Source: Sphingorhabdus sp. (GTDB taxonomy: Bacteria; Pseudomonadota; Alphaproteobacteria; Sphingomonadales; Sphingomonadaceae). Taken from it: a DNA stretch of 37,206 nucleotides. The translations under genes were made by a program, and so were the position numbers. The notes below the pieces were generated by a model that searched no databases, had not been told where the DNA came from, and was given only the letters and a program-made list of their open reading frames with translations. Positions 23,961-31,987 of the stretch are shown here, piece by piece; position 1 is the first letter of the stretch; the number at the start of each line of letters is the position of its first letter. The stretch is from positions 1 to 37,206 of the forward strand of contig JALREL010000211.1 of NCBI GenBank assembly GCA_023262005.1, written 5' to 3'.

Positions 23961-24366
23961 CACGATTCTCCTCTCCAGATCGATGATTGTTACATTATCA
24001 TTACACCAATGGATCGAGAAGAAATTATTTTCTGGTTCTTTCTAAAATACAGAGATTACATTATAAAAATGCGTAAGTGAAAGCCATGGTGCATTATCAT
24101 GTCTTTTATATTACTCTTATTTGACGTTAATATGACAAGTAATATGTTGTTGGTGTCTTATAGACTCGCCATGCTGAAAGCCGTCGCAAGTGCTGTTGCG
24201 CGTTCAAGGGGTCACATGTTCGAGTGATCCAGGCGCACCATTTATCTTCAACATCGGGCCAACATTGCCGCTTACATTCCGCCAACGACTGTTTTTTCGT
24301 CTGGTCGGAAACTGTCACCCCAAAAAATGGGAACCTATTTGTTTTAAGCAAGCTATAGAGCCCATC
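23961..24366. other. 406-bp AT-rich divergent intergenic region
   Basis: This is the longest stretch without a gene. It separates the leftward TPR gene from the rightward tamA gene. The part from about 23,985 to 24,150 is clearly AT-rich compared with the rest of the window and holds the three-repeat Pho-like array for the TPR gene. The tamA-proximal half contains no strong -35/-10 pair that I can defend and no open frame with a ribosome binding site. A tRNA-like 3' fragment at 24,218-24,240 was examined and rejected. Confidence 0.6.
24093..24138 (-). promoter_or_regulatory. Candidate Pho-type promoter for TPR gene
   Basis: Minus-strand heptamers in 11-bp phase are TTGTCAT (24132-24138), ACGTCAA (24121-24127) and GAGTAAT (24110-24116), with AT-only spacers ATTA and ATAA. 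A good -10, GATAAT (24093-24098), begins 11 bases after the third repeat. The TPR start codon is 133 bp further on, giving a leader of about 125 bases. Only the first repeat is close to consensus; the AT-rich phasing and the -10 spacing make the case. Confidence 0.5.
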
Positions 24367-26451
24367 ATGGGCGCGCGTTGTTCCAAGTTGAATGCAATCT
24401 TGCTGTGCGGAATTGCCCAATTGCCCATTGCGGCCTTTGCTGCGCAGCCGATTATCGATGACAAGTCATTCGAAGAGGCGCTGCCCCAATTGGATGCACC
24501 GCCGATGGAAAGCATCGAGGAGTGGCAAAAGGCACAGGATGCGAGGGAGCAGGCCGAGGCGCCCCGCGCTGAGGCCGATGAACTGCTTGCCGAGCCGTCC
24601 GCGACCGATCCTTTGCTCGATGCGCCGATGCCACCGATTGAAACTTTCGACGCCGAACCACCGCCCTCGCCTACCCAAGGCAACGATGCCGAGCAGCAAT
24701 CGATGCGCTATGCCTATCGTATCGAAGGTTTGGCGGGAGATGGTGAGTTTGCCGAACTGTTCCGTCGCATCCGGCAACGCTTTGCAGATCTTTCCGCGCT
24801 CGACGATGGCGATGGCCGGGCGGAAAACCGTTCAGGCATTCAGGCGCGGGCACGCCAAGACCGCCAGTTGTTGCTCGATATCCTCTCCGGCGAAGGCTTT
24901 TTCGATGCAACTGTGGACCTTTCTGTCGATCGCTCCGGCGAGCAAGCCCAGCCTGTCACTCTGGTACTGAACGTCGTCACCGGCAAACGATACCGGCTGG
25001 GCACCATCGCATTCGCGGCCGCTCCTGTGGAGCCGGTCGACCTGATCGCAAGCAATTTTGCACCCAAGACCGGCGATCCGATCATCGCCGATGAAATCGT
25101 CGGGGCGGAAGCGAATGTTTCAATCAAGCTGCCCGAAAATGGCTATCCTTTTGCCAAGATCGGGCAGCGCGATATCCTGCTCGACGGCGAATTGGGCACG
25201 GGTGATTACACCTTGCCGATCGAAACCGGCCCGCGCAGCTATTTCGGAACGATAATAACAGAAGGCAAAACAGCCTTTAGCGCCAATCATATCGAGGTCC
25301 TGCGAAGGTTTAAAACCGGCGATCTGTATGACGCGCGCAAGGTTGACGATCTGCAGGCGGCGCTGGTCGCAACCGGCCTTTTGTCGACCGTTTCGGTCGA
25401 GCCGGTAGCCAGCAACGAAACAGCAGCCGATGGCACGCCTTATGCGAACCTCCTTGTCCGGCAAGAGGCGGGGCCGCCGCGCACCATTGCCGCCAGTGCC
25501 GGCTATAGCACCGGACAAGGTCTTCGCGCCGAGGGGAGCTGGACGCACCGCAACCTCTTCCCCCCCGAAGGTGCGCTGGCAGCCAATCTGGTTTTGGGCA
25601 CACAGGAGCAGGCGGCGAGCGTCAGCTTCCAGCGCTCGAATGCCGGCAAGCGCGACCGCAATATCGAGATCACATTGTCGGCTTTGCGAAATGACTATGA
25701 TGCCTTCGACGCGCTGACAGGTCGACTGGCGGGCATATTGTCCTATGTCTCAACCCCGATCTGGCAGAAGAAGTTCACCTACAGCTTCGGGTTTGAACTG
25801 CTGGGAACTTACGAAAGATCATTTAATTTCGCGCGCAATTTGCGCGAACGGCAGCTTTACTATGTCGGCGCGCTTCCCGCGCAAGTCGGTTTTGATACAT
25901 CAAACGACCTTTTGAACCCGACAAAGGGCTTTCGCCTGAACCTGCGCATATCCCCTGAGACTTCGTTAGGCGACGGATCGCGGGTCTACGTGCGGACGTT
26001 ACTCGACGGCAGCTATTACAAGGCGTTCAATGAAAGCTTTGTCCTTGCCGCCCGCGCCCGCATTGGATCTATCAATGGCACATCGCGCAATTCCCTCCCC
26101 CCCTCACGCCGCTATTATGGCGGCGGCGGTGGATCGGTACGCGGCTTTGGTTACCAGCAGCTGGGACCGCGCGACCCCAACAATGATCCGATAGGCGGTC
26201 GCAGCCTGAACGAGTTTGCGATCGAGGGGCGGTACCGTTTCGGAAATTTCGGCGTGGTCGGTTTCGTCGATGCCGGGCAGGTCTATGAAAGCAGCCTGCC
26301 CAAATTTGATGACTGGCGATTTGGCGCAGGCATTGGCGGGCGGTTCTACACCAATTTCGGGCCGATGCGGGTCGACGTCGCGACACCGATCAACCGGCGC
26401 CCGGGCGAATCGCGTATCGCCTTTTACGTATCATTGGGGCAGGCGTTTTGA
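24367..26451 (+). CDS. tamA: TamA-like Omp85 outer-membrane assembly protein
   Basis: The 694-residue protein begins with a signal peptide (ending AFAAQ, about residue 26). An acidic, proline-rich linker of about 90 residues follows that is not part of standard TamA, then POTRA domains (about 118-370) and a 16-strand Omp85 barrel with the family VRGF motif in loop 6 (GGGGGSVRGFGYQQLGP) and a C-terminal Phe. With TamB it helps insert autotransporter-type and other outer-membrane proteins and, in recent models, supports lipid transport to the outer membrane. The ATG at 24367 starts the signal peptide; the open frame upstream has no leader character. The stop overlaps tamB as TGATG. Confidence 0.92.
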   Translation: MGARCSKLNAILLCGIAQLPIAAFAAQPIIDDKSFEEALPQLDAPPMESIEEWQKAQDAREQAEAPRAEADELLAEPSATDPLLDAPMPPIETFDAEPPPSPTQGNDAEQQSMRYAYRIEGLAGDGEFAELFRRIRQRFADLSALDDGDGRAENRSGIQARARQDRQLLLDILSGEGFFDATVDLSVDRSGEQAQPVTLVLNVVTGKRYRLGTIAFAAAPVEPVDLIASNFAPKTGDPIIADEIVGAEANVSIKLPENGYPFAKIGQRDILLDGELGTGDYTLPIETGPRSYFGTIITEGKTAFSANHIEVLRRFKTGDLYDARKVDDLQAALVATGLLSTVSVEPVASNETAADGTPYANLLVRQEAGPPRTIAASAGYSTGQGLRAEGSWTHRNLFPPEGALAANLVLGTQEQAASVSFQRSNAGKRDRNIEITLSALRNDYDAFDALTGRLAGILSYVSTPIWQKKFTYSFGFELLGTYERSFNFARNLRERQLYYVGALPAQVGFDTSNDLLNPTKGFRLNLRISPETSLGDGSRVYVRTLLDGSYYKAFNESFVLAARARIGSINGTSRNSLPPSRRYYGGGGGSVRGFGYQQLGPRDPNNDPIGGRSLNEFAIEGRYRFGNFGVVGFVDAGQVYESSLPKFDDWRFGAGIGGRFYTNFGPMRVDVATPINRRPGESRIAFYVSLGQAF

Positions 26452-29400
26452 TGGTCGCGCGGCGGATCGGCCTGTGGGCTGGCAGCTTGCTTGCCCTGCT
26501 GCTGTTATTGCTGGCGGGGCTTTATGTCTGGCTCGATACCCAATCGGGTCACAAATTTGTCGCGAAGCAGGTTGCCGCCTATGAGTTTGAAAATGGCCTC
26601 AATGTGCGCATCGGGCGGATCGAGGGGTCGTTGTACAGCGATGCCATATTGCGCGACGTCCGCGTCCGTGACCCCAAAGGAGACTTTGCGACCGTGCCCG
26701 AGGCGCGTCTCGATTGGCGGCCTTTCGCTTATCTCGGGGGCATTGTTGATATCAGGCAGTTGACCGCGCGCGAAATGCGCGTCGCCCGGCTACCGGCGTT
26801 TCGCGACGTGCCGGACAGGGGTGAACCCCTGCTCCCCGATCTGGATATACGCATCGACCGGCTGGCGATTGATCGGCTGGTCTTCTCCAAATCGATTATC
26901 GGCACGGAGCAGGTTGCGAGTCTCTCGGGCAAGGCGCGCATTGCCGACAGGCGCGCGGTTATCGACGCCACCGGCGGGTCGCTGAAGGGCGACCGGCTGG
27001 TACTGAAACTTGATACCGTTCCCGATGACAATCGTTTCGACATGGCGCTCAACCTCGATGCGCCTATGGGGGGCTTGGTGGCCGGGCTAGCTGGCTTAGA
27101 AGCACCGATAAGGGCTTCGTTGAACGGCAAAGGCAGCTGGACAAAATGGGATGGCGCGTTGACCGGAACGGTTGGCGACCAGAACCTTGCGGATATCAAA
27201 CTGGCGGCGCGCGAGGGCCTGTTCACCGCCCAAGGCAATGCGCAACCCGCGCTCGTCCTCGGGGAAGGGATGCTCGGTAATGCACTGTCGCCAAGTGCTG
27301 CTATCGATCTTGCTGCCACTTTCGAGAAGCGCGCCGCTCAGATCAAAGGCAGTCTGGCATCGTCGGCTTTGACGCTGACCGCAGAAGGCGAAATCGATAT
27401 GGGCGAGGCCGAGTATCGCGACCTCGCGCTCGATATCCGCCTGCTTCGCCCCGCGGTCCTGGCACGCAATGTCAGCGGCAACAATGTGCGGGCAGAGGCT
27501 CTGCTCAACGGTAATTTCGCAACCCCCACCATTGCCTACAAGATTGCCGCTGTGCGGTTGGCTTTTGACGACACCGCGCTTGAAGGGCTGACTGCAAGCG
27601 GCGAGGCGCGCGGCGATGCAGACAGGATGCGGATACCCGTCAGCGCACGCGCGCTTCGCATTTCGGGGGTGAGTGCGGCGGCAGGCGGGTTGCTGACCAA
27701 TGTCCGTTTGGATGGCGATCTGGCCTATGCCAACCAGCGCATCCTTTCGGATAATCTTCGAATCCGGTCGGACCGGATACAGGCCACTGCAATCCTTGTC
27801 GGTGACATGGCGAACGGGATTTATACCGGTGGCATTAATGGCAACGTCAACGGCTATCGCATTGAATCGGTCGGCATGTTCAACATTGATGCCGATGTCG
27901 ATCTTGAAAGTCGCGGATCGGGTTACAGCCTTGATGGCACCATCCGCGCGCGATCGACCCGGTTGTTCAGCCCCGGGGTTGAAAACTTCCTCGGCGGGCA
28001 GATGCTGGTCAATGCCGGGATACGATATGGCACCGATGGCGTGCTCCGCATCGTCAGAGCCACCGCCATCGCACCGCAGTTCCGACTCAACCATGGGTCT
28101 GGAACCTATAGCGGTGATAGCGGGCGTGTGGTCTTCAACGGCAGCGGCTTTTCCGAACGATACGGGCCTGTCGCTGTTGCATTGACCGGAACATTCGATC
28201 GCCCTGTTGCAAGGGTGACGGCATCGCGCCCCGGTTTTGGTGTCGGCCTTTCGGATGTCGTCGCGCTGGTCGTGCGCAGCAGGCGTGGCTATGCAATCAG
28301 CCTGACGGGCACCACCGATTACGGCCCGATCAGCGGTGATCTCGATGTCCTTTCGGGGAACGGCCCGCTGACCATCGACGTGATGCGTGGAAATTTCGCC
28401 GGTGTGGCGTTGACAGGGCAGTTGCAGCAGACACGCGCAGGCCCCTTTGCCGGGACATTGGCCGGTCTTGGCGCGGGATTCGATGGCACCGTCACGCTGC
28501 TCGCCGAAGGGCAGTATCAACGCGCGCAGGTGCGCGGAATTGCTGCAAATGCTGAATTGTCGGGAACGCAGAGGCTCGCCGTAGGGCGCGGGATAATCGA
28601 CGCCGACATCACCCTCTACGACCAGCCACAGATCATCGCCGATGTGCAGGTTGAAAATGCCGTGATCGATTCCACCAGCCTTGCATTGGCCCGCGCCGAG
28701 ATCAATTATCGAGGGGGCAGCGGCACTGCGCAATTGGTCGCCGAAGGACGCAGTCAGGTGCCTTTCCGGATCGCCGCCAACGCCGAACTGTCACCCCGCT
28801 TGTGGCGCCTTGCAGCGAAAGGGCGCGCGAACAGCATCGATTTTGAGACTGCCCAGCCGCTGCGGATCATTCCGGGACGCAGCGATTACCAGATCCTGCC
28901 TGCGACCATCAATATCGGCAATGGCACCATGCGCTTGGCGGGGCGTTATGGCGACGGTATCGAGCTGCAATCACGGCTGCAGGAAGTGAGCCTCGCGGTC
29001 GTCAATCCGATGCTGCCGGGACTGGGGCTGGGTGGCCGGGTAACCGGCAGCCTCGATTGGTATCAACCCTCATTCGCCGCATTTCCAAAGGCCAATGCGC
29101 GATTGGAAATCACACGCTTCACACGGACCAGTCTTGGGGCGGCATCCCAGCCTGTCGAGATCAGCCTTGTGGCACGCTTGCTGCCCGAAGGCGGTGATGC
29201 CCGGGCGGTCATCCGCCGCCGCGGCGCTGCCGTGGGGCGGGTGCAAATCGATCTCAAGCCCTTGCCTGCGGACGAAGCGGACTGGGTCACGCGCCTGCTC
29301 GCCGCACCACTGGGCGGCGGAATCCGGTACAATGGCCCTGCGGACAAATTATTCTCGCTCGCGGCGCTGCCCGACCAAAGCCTGTCTGGAAACATCGGCG

Positions 29401-30602
29401 TCGCAGCCGACTTTGCCGGTCGCGCGCAAGAGCCGCAGCTCACTGGCGTGGTGCGCGCCAATGACCTTGTTTACGAAAATGACATTTACGGAACGCGGCT
29501 TACCCAGTTGCGGGTGCGCGGGCAGTTCACCAACGACCAACTGAACGTTACCGAACTGAGCGCACGCGCAGGGCAAGGCACGATAACCGGGCAGGGCTTT
29601 GTCAATTTGAGCTCCGCAAAAGGCTTTCCAGTCCAGCTCAACCTCGACTTGAAACAGGCGCGCATCGCGCGAAGCGATACCGTCGCCGCCGCAGCTACCG
29701 GATCTATCAGCGTGACCAATACGCCCGATGGCGATGCCTTGATCAGCGGCACATTGCGGCTGCCCGAAACGCGGTACAAGATTGTTCGACAAGGCGCGGC
29801 CCAGATAACGACGTTGACCGGCATTCGCCGCAAGACGCCATCAAGGCTGCGGGTTTCGGGGGATGCCGATCCCATCAAGTCGCTGCCAAGCAATTGGAAA
29901 CTCGATGTCCGTCTGATTGCCAATGATGATTTGCACGTCACCGGCATGGGCCTCGATTCCAAATGGAGCGCCGATTTGCGCGTCACGGGCACCACAGACG
30001 CACCGCGAATAGCTGGAGAGATGAACCTGGTACGCGGCACGCTGGATTTTGCCGGACGATCATTCGAGATCGAGGATGGGCGGCTGGCCTTCAATGGCGC
30101 GGCAACCAATCCGTCGCTGCGCGTTTCAGCCGGCAGCACCGTCGATGGCACGAGGGTGCGGGTGAACATTTCGGGCACTGGCAACAATCCGCAGATCAGC
30201 TTCGCCTCTACACCGACTTTGCCGCAAGACGAGATATTGGCGCGCATATTGTTTGGCAATTCTGCAACCGAACTGACCGCAGTGCAGGCCGTGCAGCTGG
30301 CGGCTTCGCTCAATAATCTGCGCGGTGGCGGCGGTGGATTGAACCCGCTGGGCGTGTTGCAATCGGCGGCGGGTATTGACCGGCTGCGTATCCTGGAAGC
30401 AGATGAAACCACTGGTCGCGGAGCATCCGTTGCACTTGGCCAGTATATCACCAACGAGGTGTATATCGAAATCGTCACCGACGCCCGCGGCTATACCGCG
30501 AGCCAGATCGAGATCAGTTTGACTCCGGCCCTGTCATTGTTGAGCCAGATCAGTTCGTTCGGCACATCCAATGTCGGCGTCCGTTACAGGAAAGATTATT
30601 GA
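26451..30602 (+). CDS. tamB: TamB-family translocation and assembly module
   Basis: The 1383-residue AsmA-like protein has an N-terminal membrane anchor (about 5-25, LLALLLLLLAGLYVW), a very long periplasmic region of repeated beta segments forming the hydrophobic groove of TamB, and the DUF490 C-terminal domain (about 1000-1383, with LPQDEILARILFG and a strand-rich end ISLTPALSLL to VGVRYRKDY). It bridges the inner membrane to TamA. The ATG at 26451 overlaps the tamA stop; a TTG one codon earlier is less likely. Slightly larger than E. coli TamB (about 1260 residues), as is common in this class. Confidence 0.94.
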   Translation: MVARRIGLWAGSLLALLLLLLAGLYVWLDTQSGHKFVAKQVAAYEFENGLNVRIGRIEGSLYSDAILRDVRVRDPKGDFATVPEARLDWRPFAYLGGIVDIRQLTAREMRVARLPAFRDVPDRGEPLLPDLDIRIDRLAIDRLVFSKSIIGTEQVASLSGKARIADRRAVIDATGGSLKGDRLVLKLDTVPDDNRFDMALNLDAPMGGLVAGLAGLEAPIRASLNGKGSWTKWDGALTGTVGDQNLADIKLAAREGLFTAQGNAQPALVLGEGMLGNALSPSAAIDLAATFEKRAAQIKGSLASSALTLTAEGEIDMGEAEYRDLALDIRLLRPAVLARNVSGNNVRAEALLNGNFATPTIAYKIAAVRLAFDDTALEGLTASGEARGDADRMRIPVSARALRISGVSAAAGGLLTNVRLDGDLAYANQRILSDNLRIRSDRIQATAILVGDMANGIYTGGINGNVNGYRIESVGMFNIDADVDLESRGSGYSLDGTIRARSTRLFSPGVENFLGGQMLVNAGIRYGTDGVLRIVRATAIAPQFRLNHGSGTYSGDSGRVVFNGSGFSERYGPVAVALTGTFDRPVARVTASRPGFGVGLSDVVALVVRSRRGYAISLTGTTDYGPISGDLDVLSGNGPLTIDVMRGNFAGVALTGQLQQTRAGPFAGTLAGLGAGFDGTVTLLAEGQYQRAQVRGIAANAELSGTQRLAVGRGIIDADITLYDQPQIIADVQVENAVIDSTSLALARAEINYRGGSGTAQLVAEGRSQVPFRIAANAELSPRLWRLAAKGRANSIDFETAQPLRIIPGRSDYQILPATINIGNGTMRLAGRYGDGIELQSRLQEVSLAVVNPMLPGLGLGGRVTGSLDWYQPSFAAFPKANARLEITRFTRTSLGAASQPVEISLVARLLPEGGDARAVIRRRGAAVGRVQIDLKPLPADEADWVTRLLAAPLGGGIRYNGPADKLFSLAALPDQSLSGNIGVAADFAGRAQEPQLTGVVRANDLVYENDIYGTRLTQLRVRGQFTNDQLNVTELSARAGQGTITGQGFVNLSSAKGFPVQLNLDLKQARIARSDTVAAAATGSISVTNTPDGDALISGTLRLPETRYKIVRQGAAQITTLTGIRRKTPSRLRVSGDADPIKSLPSNWKLDVRLIANDDLHVTGMGLDSKWSADLRVTGTTDAPRIAGEMNLVRGTLDFAGRSFEIEDGRLAFNGAATNPSLRVSAGSTVDGTRVRVNISGTGNNPQISFASTPTLPQDEILARILFGNSATELTAVQAVQLAASLNNLRGGGGGLNPLGVLQSAAGIDRLRILEADETTGRGASVALGQYITNEVYIEIVTDARGYTASQIEISLTPALSLLSQISSFGTSNVGVRYRKDY

Positions 30603-30775
30603 TGCGCATATTCTTGGCCATGGCGGCGCTTATCACCTTGAGCGGATGCCAGAAGGATTTCGACGATCAATATGCCGAAACCGAACAGAAGCTGAAAGCG
30701 CAGGCCGAACAGCTGGACAAGGAAATGGCGAAGGAAGCTGCCAAGGAAAGCAGTCGGGCAGGCGAAAACCCCTAA
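30602..30775 (+). CDS. 57-residue lipoprotein coupled to tamB
   Basis: The ATG overlaps the tamB stop (TGATG) and the frame runs 57 codons to TAA. The product has a short signal peptide with a lipobox LSGC (Cys16) followed by a highly charged alpha-helical tail rich in Lys, Glu, Gln and Ala (DDQYAETEQKLKAQAEQLDK). Its helix is predicted to be amphipathic or coiled-coil. Coupling to tamB suggests a helper of the TamAB system or an envelope lipoprotein. It is too short for standard gene finders to score well, but the lipobox and stop-start overlap are persuasive. Confidence 0.75.
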   Translation: MRIFLAMAALITLSGCQKDFDDQYAETEQKLKAQAEQLDKEMAKEAAKESSRAGENP

Positions 30776-30791
30776 ATCGATTGCCGCTATA

Positions 30792-31412
30792 TCAGCGGGC
30801 GGACATTTCGATATTTGCACCCAGTTCTTTGAGCAGGTCGTCGATATCTGCGATTTTGAGATCATAGCGTTCGACCAGTTCGCGGATATCGTTCAGCCGC
30901 GCCATCTCCCCATCGTCGCGCATGATCGAACAGATTACGGCTGCATCGCCGCACCCCGCCAGACGGCACAAGTCGATCGAAGCCTCGGTCGCCGCCTGCC
31001 GTTCCGCCGTGCCACCTTCGACCGCGATGAGCGGAAATACATGGCCGGGCGAAACCAGATCATCGCTATTGGCGCCTTCTGCAACCGCGACCTCGATCGT
31101 CTTCGCGCGATCAGCAGCTGAAATCCCCGTCGTCACATCAGCACGCGCCTCGATCGAACGGCCAAAGGGTCGGCCCGACTGCCTTTCGCTACCGGGATTG
31201 ATCAGGCTGATGCCGAGCTTCACCGCACGGGCGGGGGTCAATGTCAGGCAGATAAGTCCGCGGCCGTGGCGTGCCATGAAATTGATCGCCTCGGGCGTGA
31301 CATGCTTGGCTGCCATGGCGAAATCGATATCACCGCGACGCAACCGGTCGCCAGTGATGACGATGATTTCGCCTTTGCGCAGCGCTTCGAGAGCTGGCTG
31401 GAGGCTGCTCAT
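30792..31412 (-). CDS. RibB-like DHBP synthase fold, metal ligands lost
   Basis: The 206-residue protein aligns along its length with 3,4-dihydroxy-2-butanone 4-phosphate synthase (RibB): VTPEAINFMARHGRG (38-52), VTTGISAADRAKTI (93-106), SPGHVFPL (121-128), and MRDDGEMARL near the end. Two key sites are changed. The acidic DDEDREN-EGD loop that carries the catalytic Glu is replaced by TGDRLRRGDID (20-30), and the His of the GHTEA motif, the second Mg ligand, is Ala141 (QAATEA). It is therefore unlikely to make DHBP. It is the last gene of the operon, overlapping the FMN-reductase gene by four bases (ATGA), so a flavin- or pentulose-related regulatory or binding role is possible. No GTP cyclohydrolase II domain is attached. 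Confidence 0.8.
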   Translation of the reverse strand: MSSLQPALEALRKGEIIVITGDRLRRGDIDFAMAAKHVTPEAINFMARHGRGLICLTLTPARAVKLGISLINPGSERQSGRPFGRSIEARADVTTGISAADRAKTIEVAVAEGANSDDLVSPGHVFPLIAVEGGTAERQAATEASIDLCRLAGCGDAAVICSIMRDDGEMARLNDIRELVERYDLKIADIDDLLKELGANIEMSAR

Positions 31413-31987
31413 GCCTTGCCTCCCAAAGTCGAAGCAAAGCTGCGCGCACCCTGGACCACCTGCTTGCCGACAATATCAAGCTGCATCGAAACCCGGTCGT
31501 CGAGGCACTCACCATCGGGCGAAAACAGGTCAGGATAGGTCCGCACCGTGGCGCCCATCGGCGTGGGCCAGCCGCGCAATGCATGAACGATGCTGCGCAG
31601 CGTCTGCATCGTGCTCATGCTCGCCTGGTCGCCAAAGGCGGTGGCAATCAGGCCGACGGCACGGCCATCCAGATAGGGCCGGTCGTCCTTGGATAGGTCT
31701 TCGAGATAATCGAGCGCATTCTTCACCAGCCCGGATATGGTGCCATGGTAACCCGGCGCAGCGATGATGATGCCATCAGCCTCGCGAACGGCTTCGACCA
31801 TCTCGGCACCACCCTCTGCCCGGTGCGCGGAGCTGCGATAATGCGGGAGAGCGGCGAGATATTCGCCGCCGAACAGCTTCACCTCGGCACCTTCTGCCTC
31901 GGCAACAGCGAGCGCCGTGCGCAGCGCCATCTCGGTCGAACTACCGGGGTTGATCGTTCCGCCAATGGCGACAATTTTGGGGCTCAT
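31409..31987 (-). CDS. NAD(P)H-dependent FMN reductase (SsuE-like, flavodoxin fold)
   Basis: The 192-residue flavoprotein shows the phosphate-binding loop GGTINPGSST (9-18) and the flavin-side motif APGYHGTISGLVKNALDYLEDL, as in SsuE/MsuE reductases that supply FMNH2 to two-component monooxygenases. It starts at ATG 31987, overlapping the glpD stop as ATGA, and overlaps the RibB-like gene downstream. Its natural partner is the SsuD-like monooxygenase encoded two genes upstream in the same operon. An azoreductase-type side activity is possible but less supported by context. Confidence 0.85.
   Translation of the reverse strand: MSPKIVAIGGTINPGSSTEMALRTALAVAEAEGAEVKLFGGEYLAALPHYRSSAHRAEGGAEMVEAVREADGIIIAAPGYHGTISGLVKNALDYLEDLSKDDRPYLDGRAVGLIATAFGDQASMSTMQTLRSIVHALRGWPTPMGATVRTYPDLFSPDGECLDDRVSMQLDIVGKQVVQGARSFASTLGGKA

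Noticed and set aside
23989-24006. GTGTAAT and ATGTAAC 11 bp apart just before the TPR gene
   Set aside because: It is 29 bp from the start codon, leaving no room for a -10, start site and Shine-Dalgarno; the distal array at 24110-24138 fits much better.
24218-24240. Sequence resembling the T-loop to CCA end of a tRNA (GTTCGAG followed by GCGCACCA)
   Set aside because: No pairing 5' acceptor strand or D and anticodon arms are found in the 80 bases upstream, and the T-stem does not pair properly; at most a decayed fragment.
24301-24318. CTGGTCG and CTGTCAC 11 bp apart before tamA, a possible seventh Pho box
   Set aside because: Only two repeats, one poor, and no -10 at the expected distance; TamAB is usually constitutive or envelope-stress controlled.
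27096-28733. Long minus-strand open frame (545 codons) inside tamB
   Set aside because: Antisense frame of a real gene with GC-rich third positions; product is compositionally random and has no family features.
30784-30798. Inverted repeat CCGCT/AGCGG between the convergent lipoprotein and RibB-like genes
   Set aside because: Five-base stem, no T-tract on either side, and it overlaps the RibB-like stop codon.
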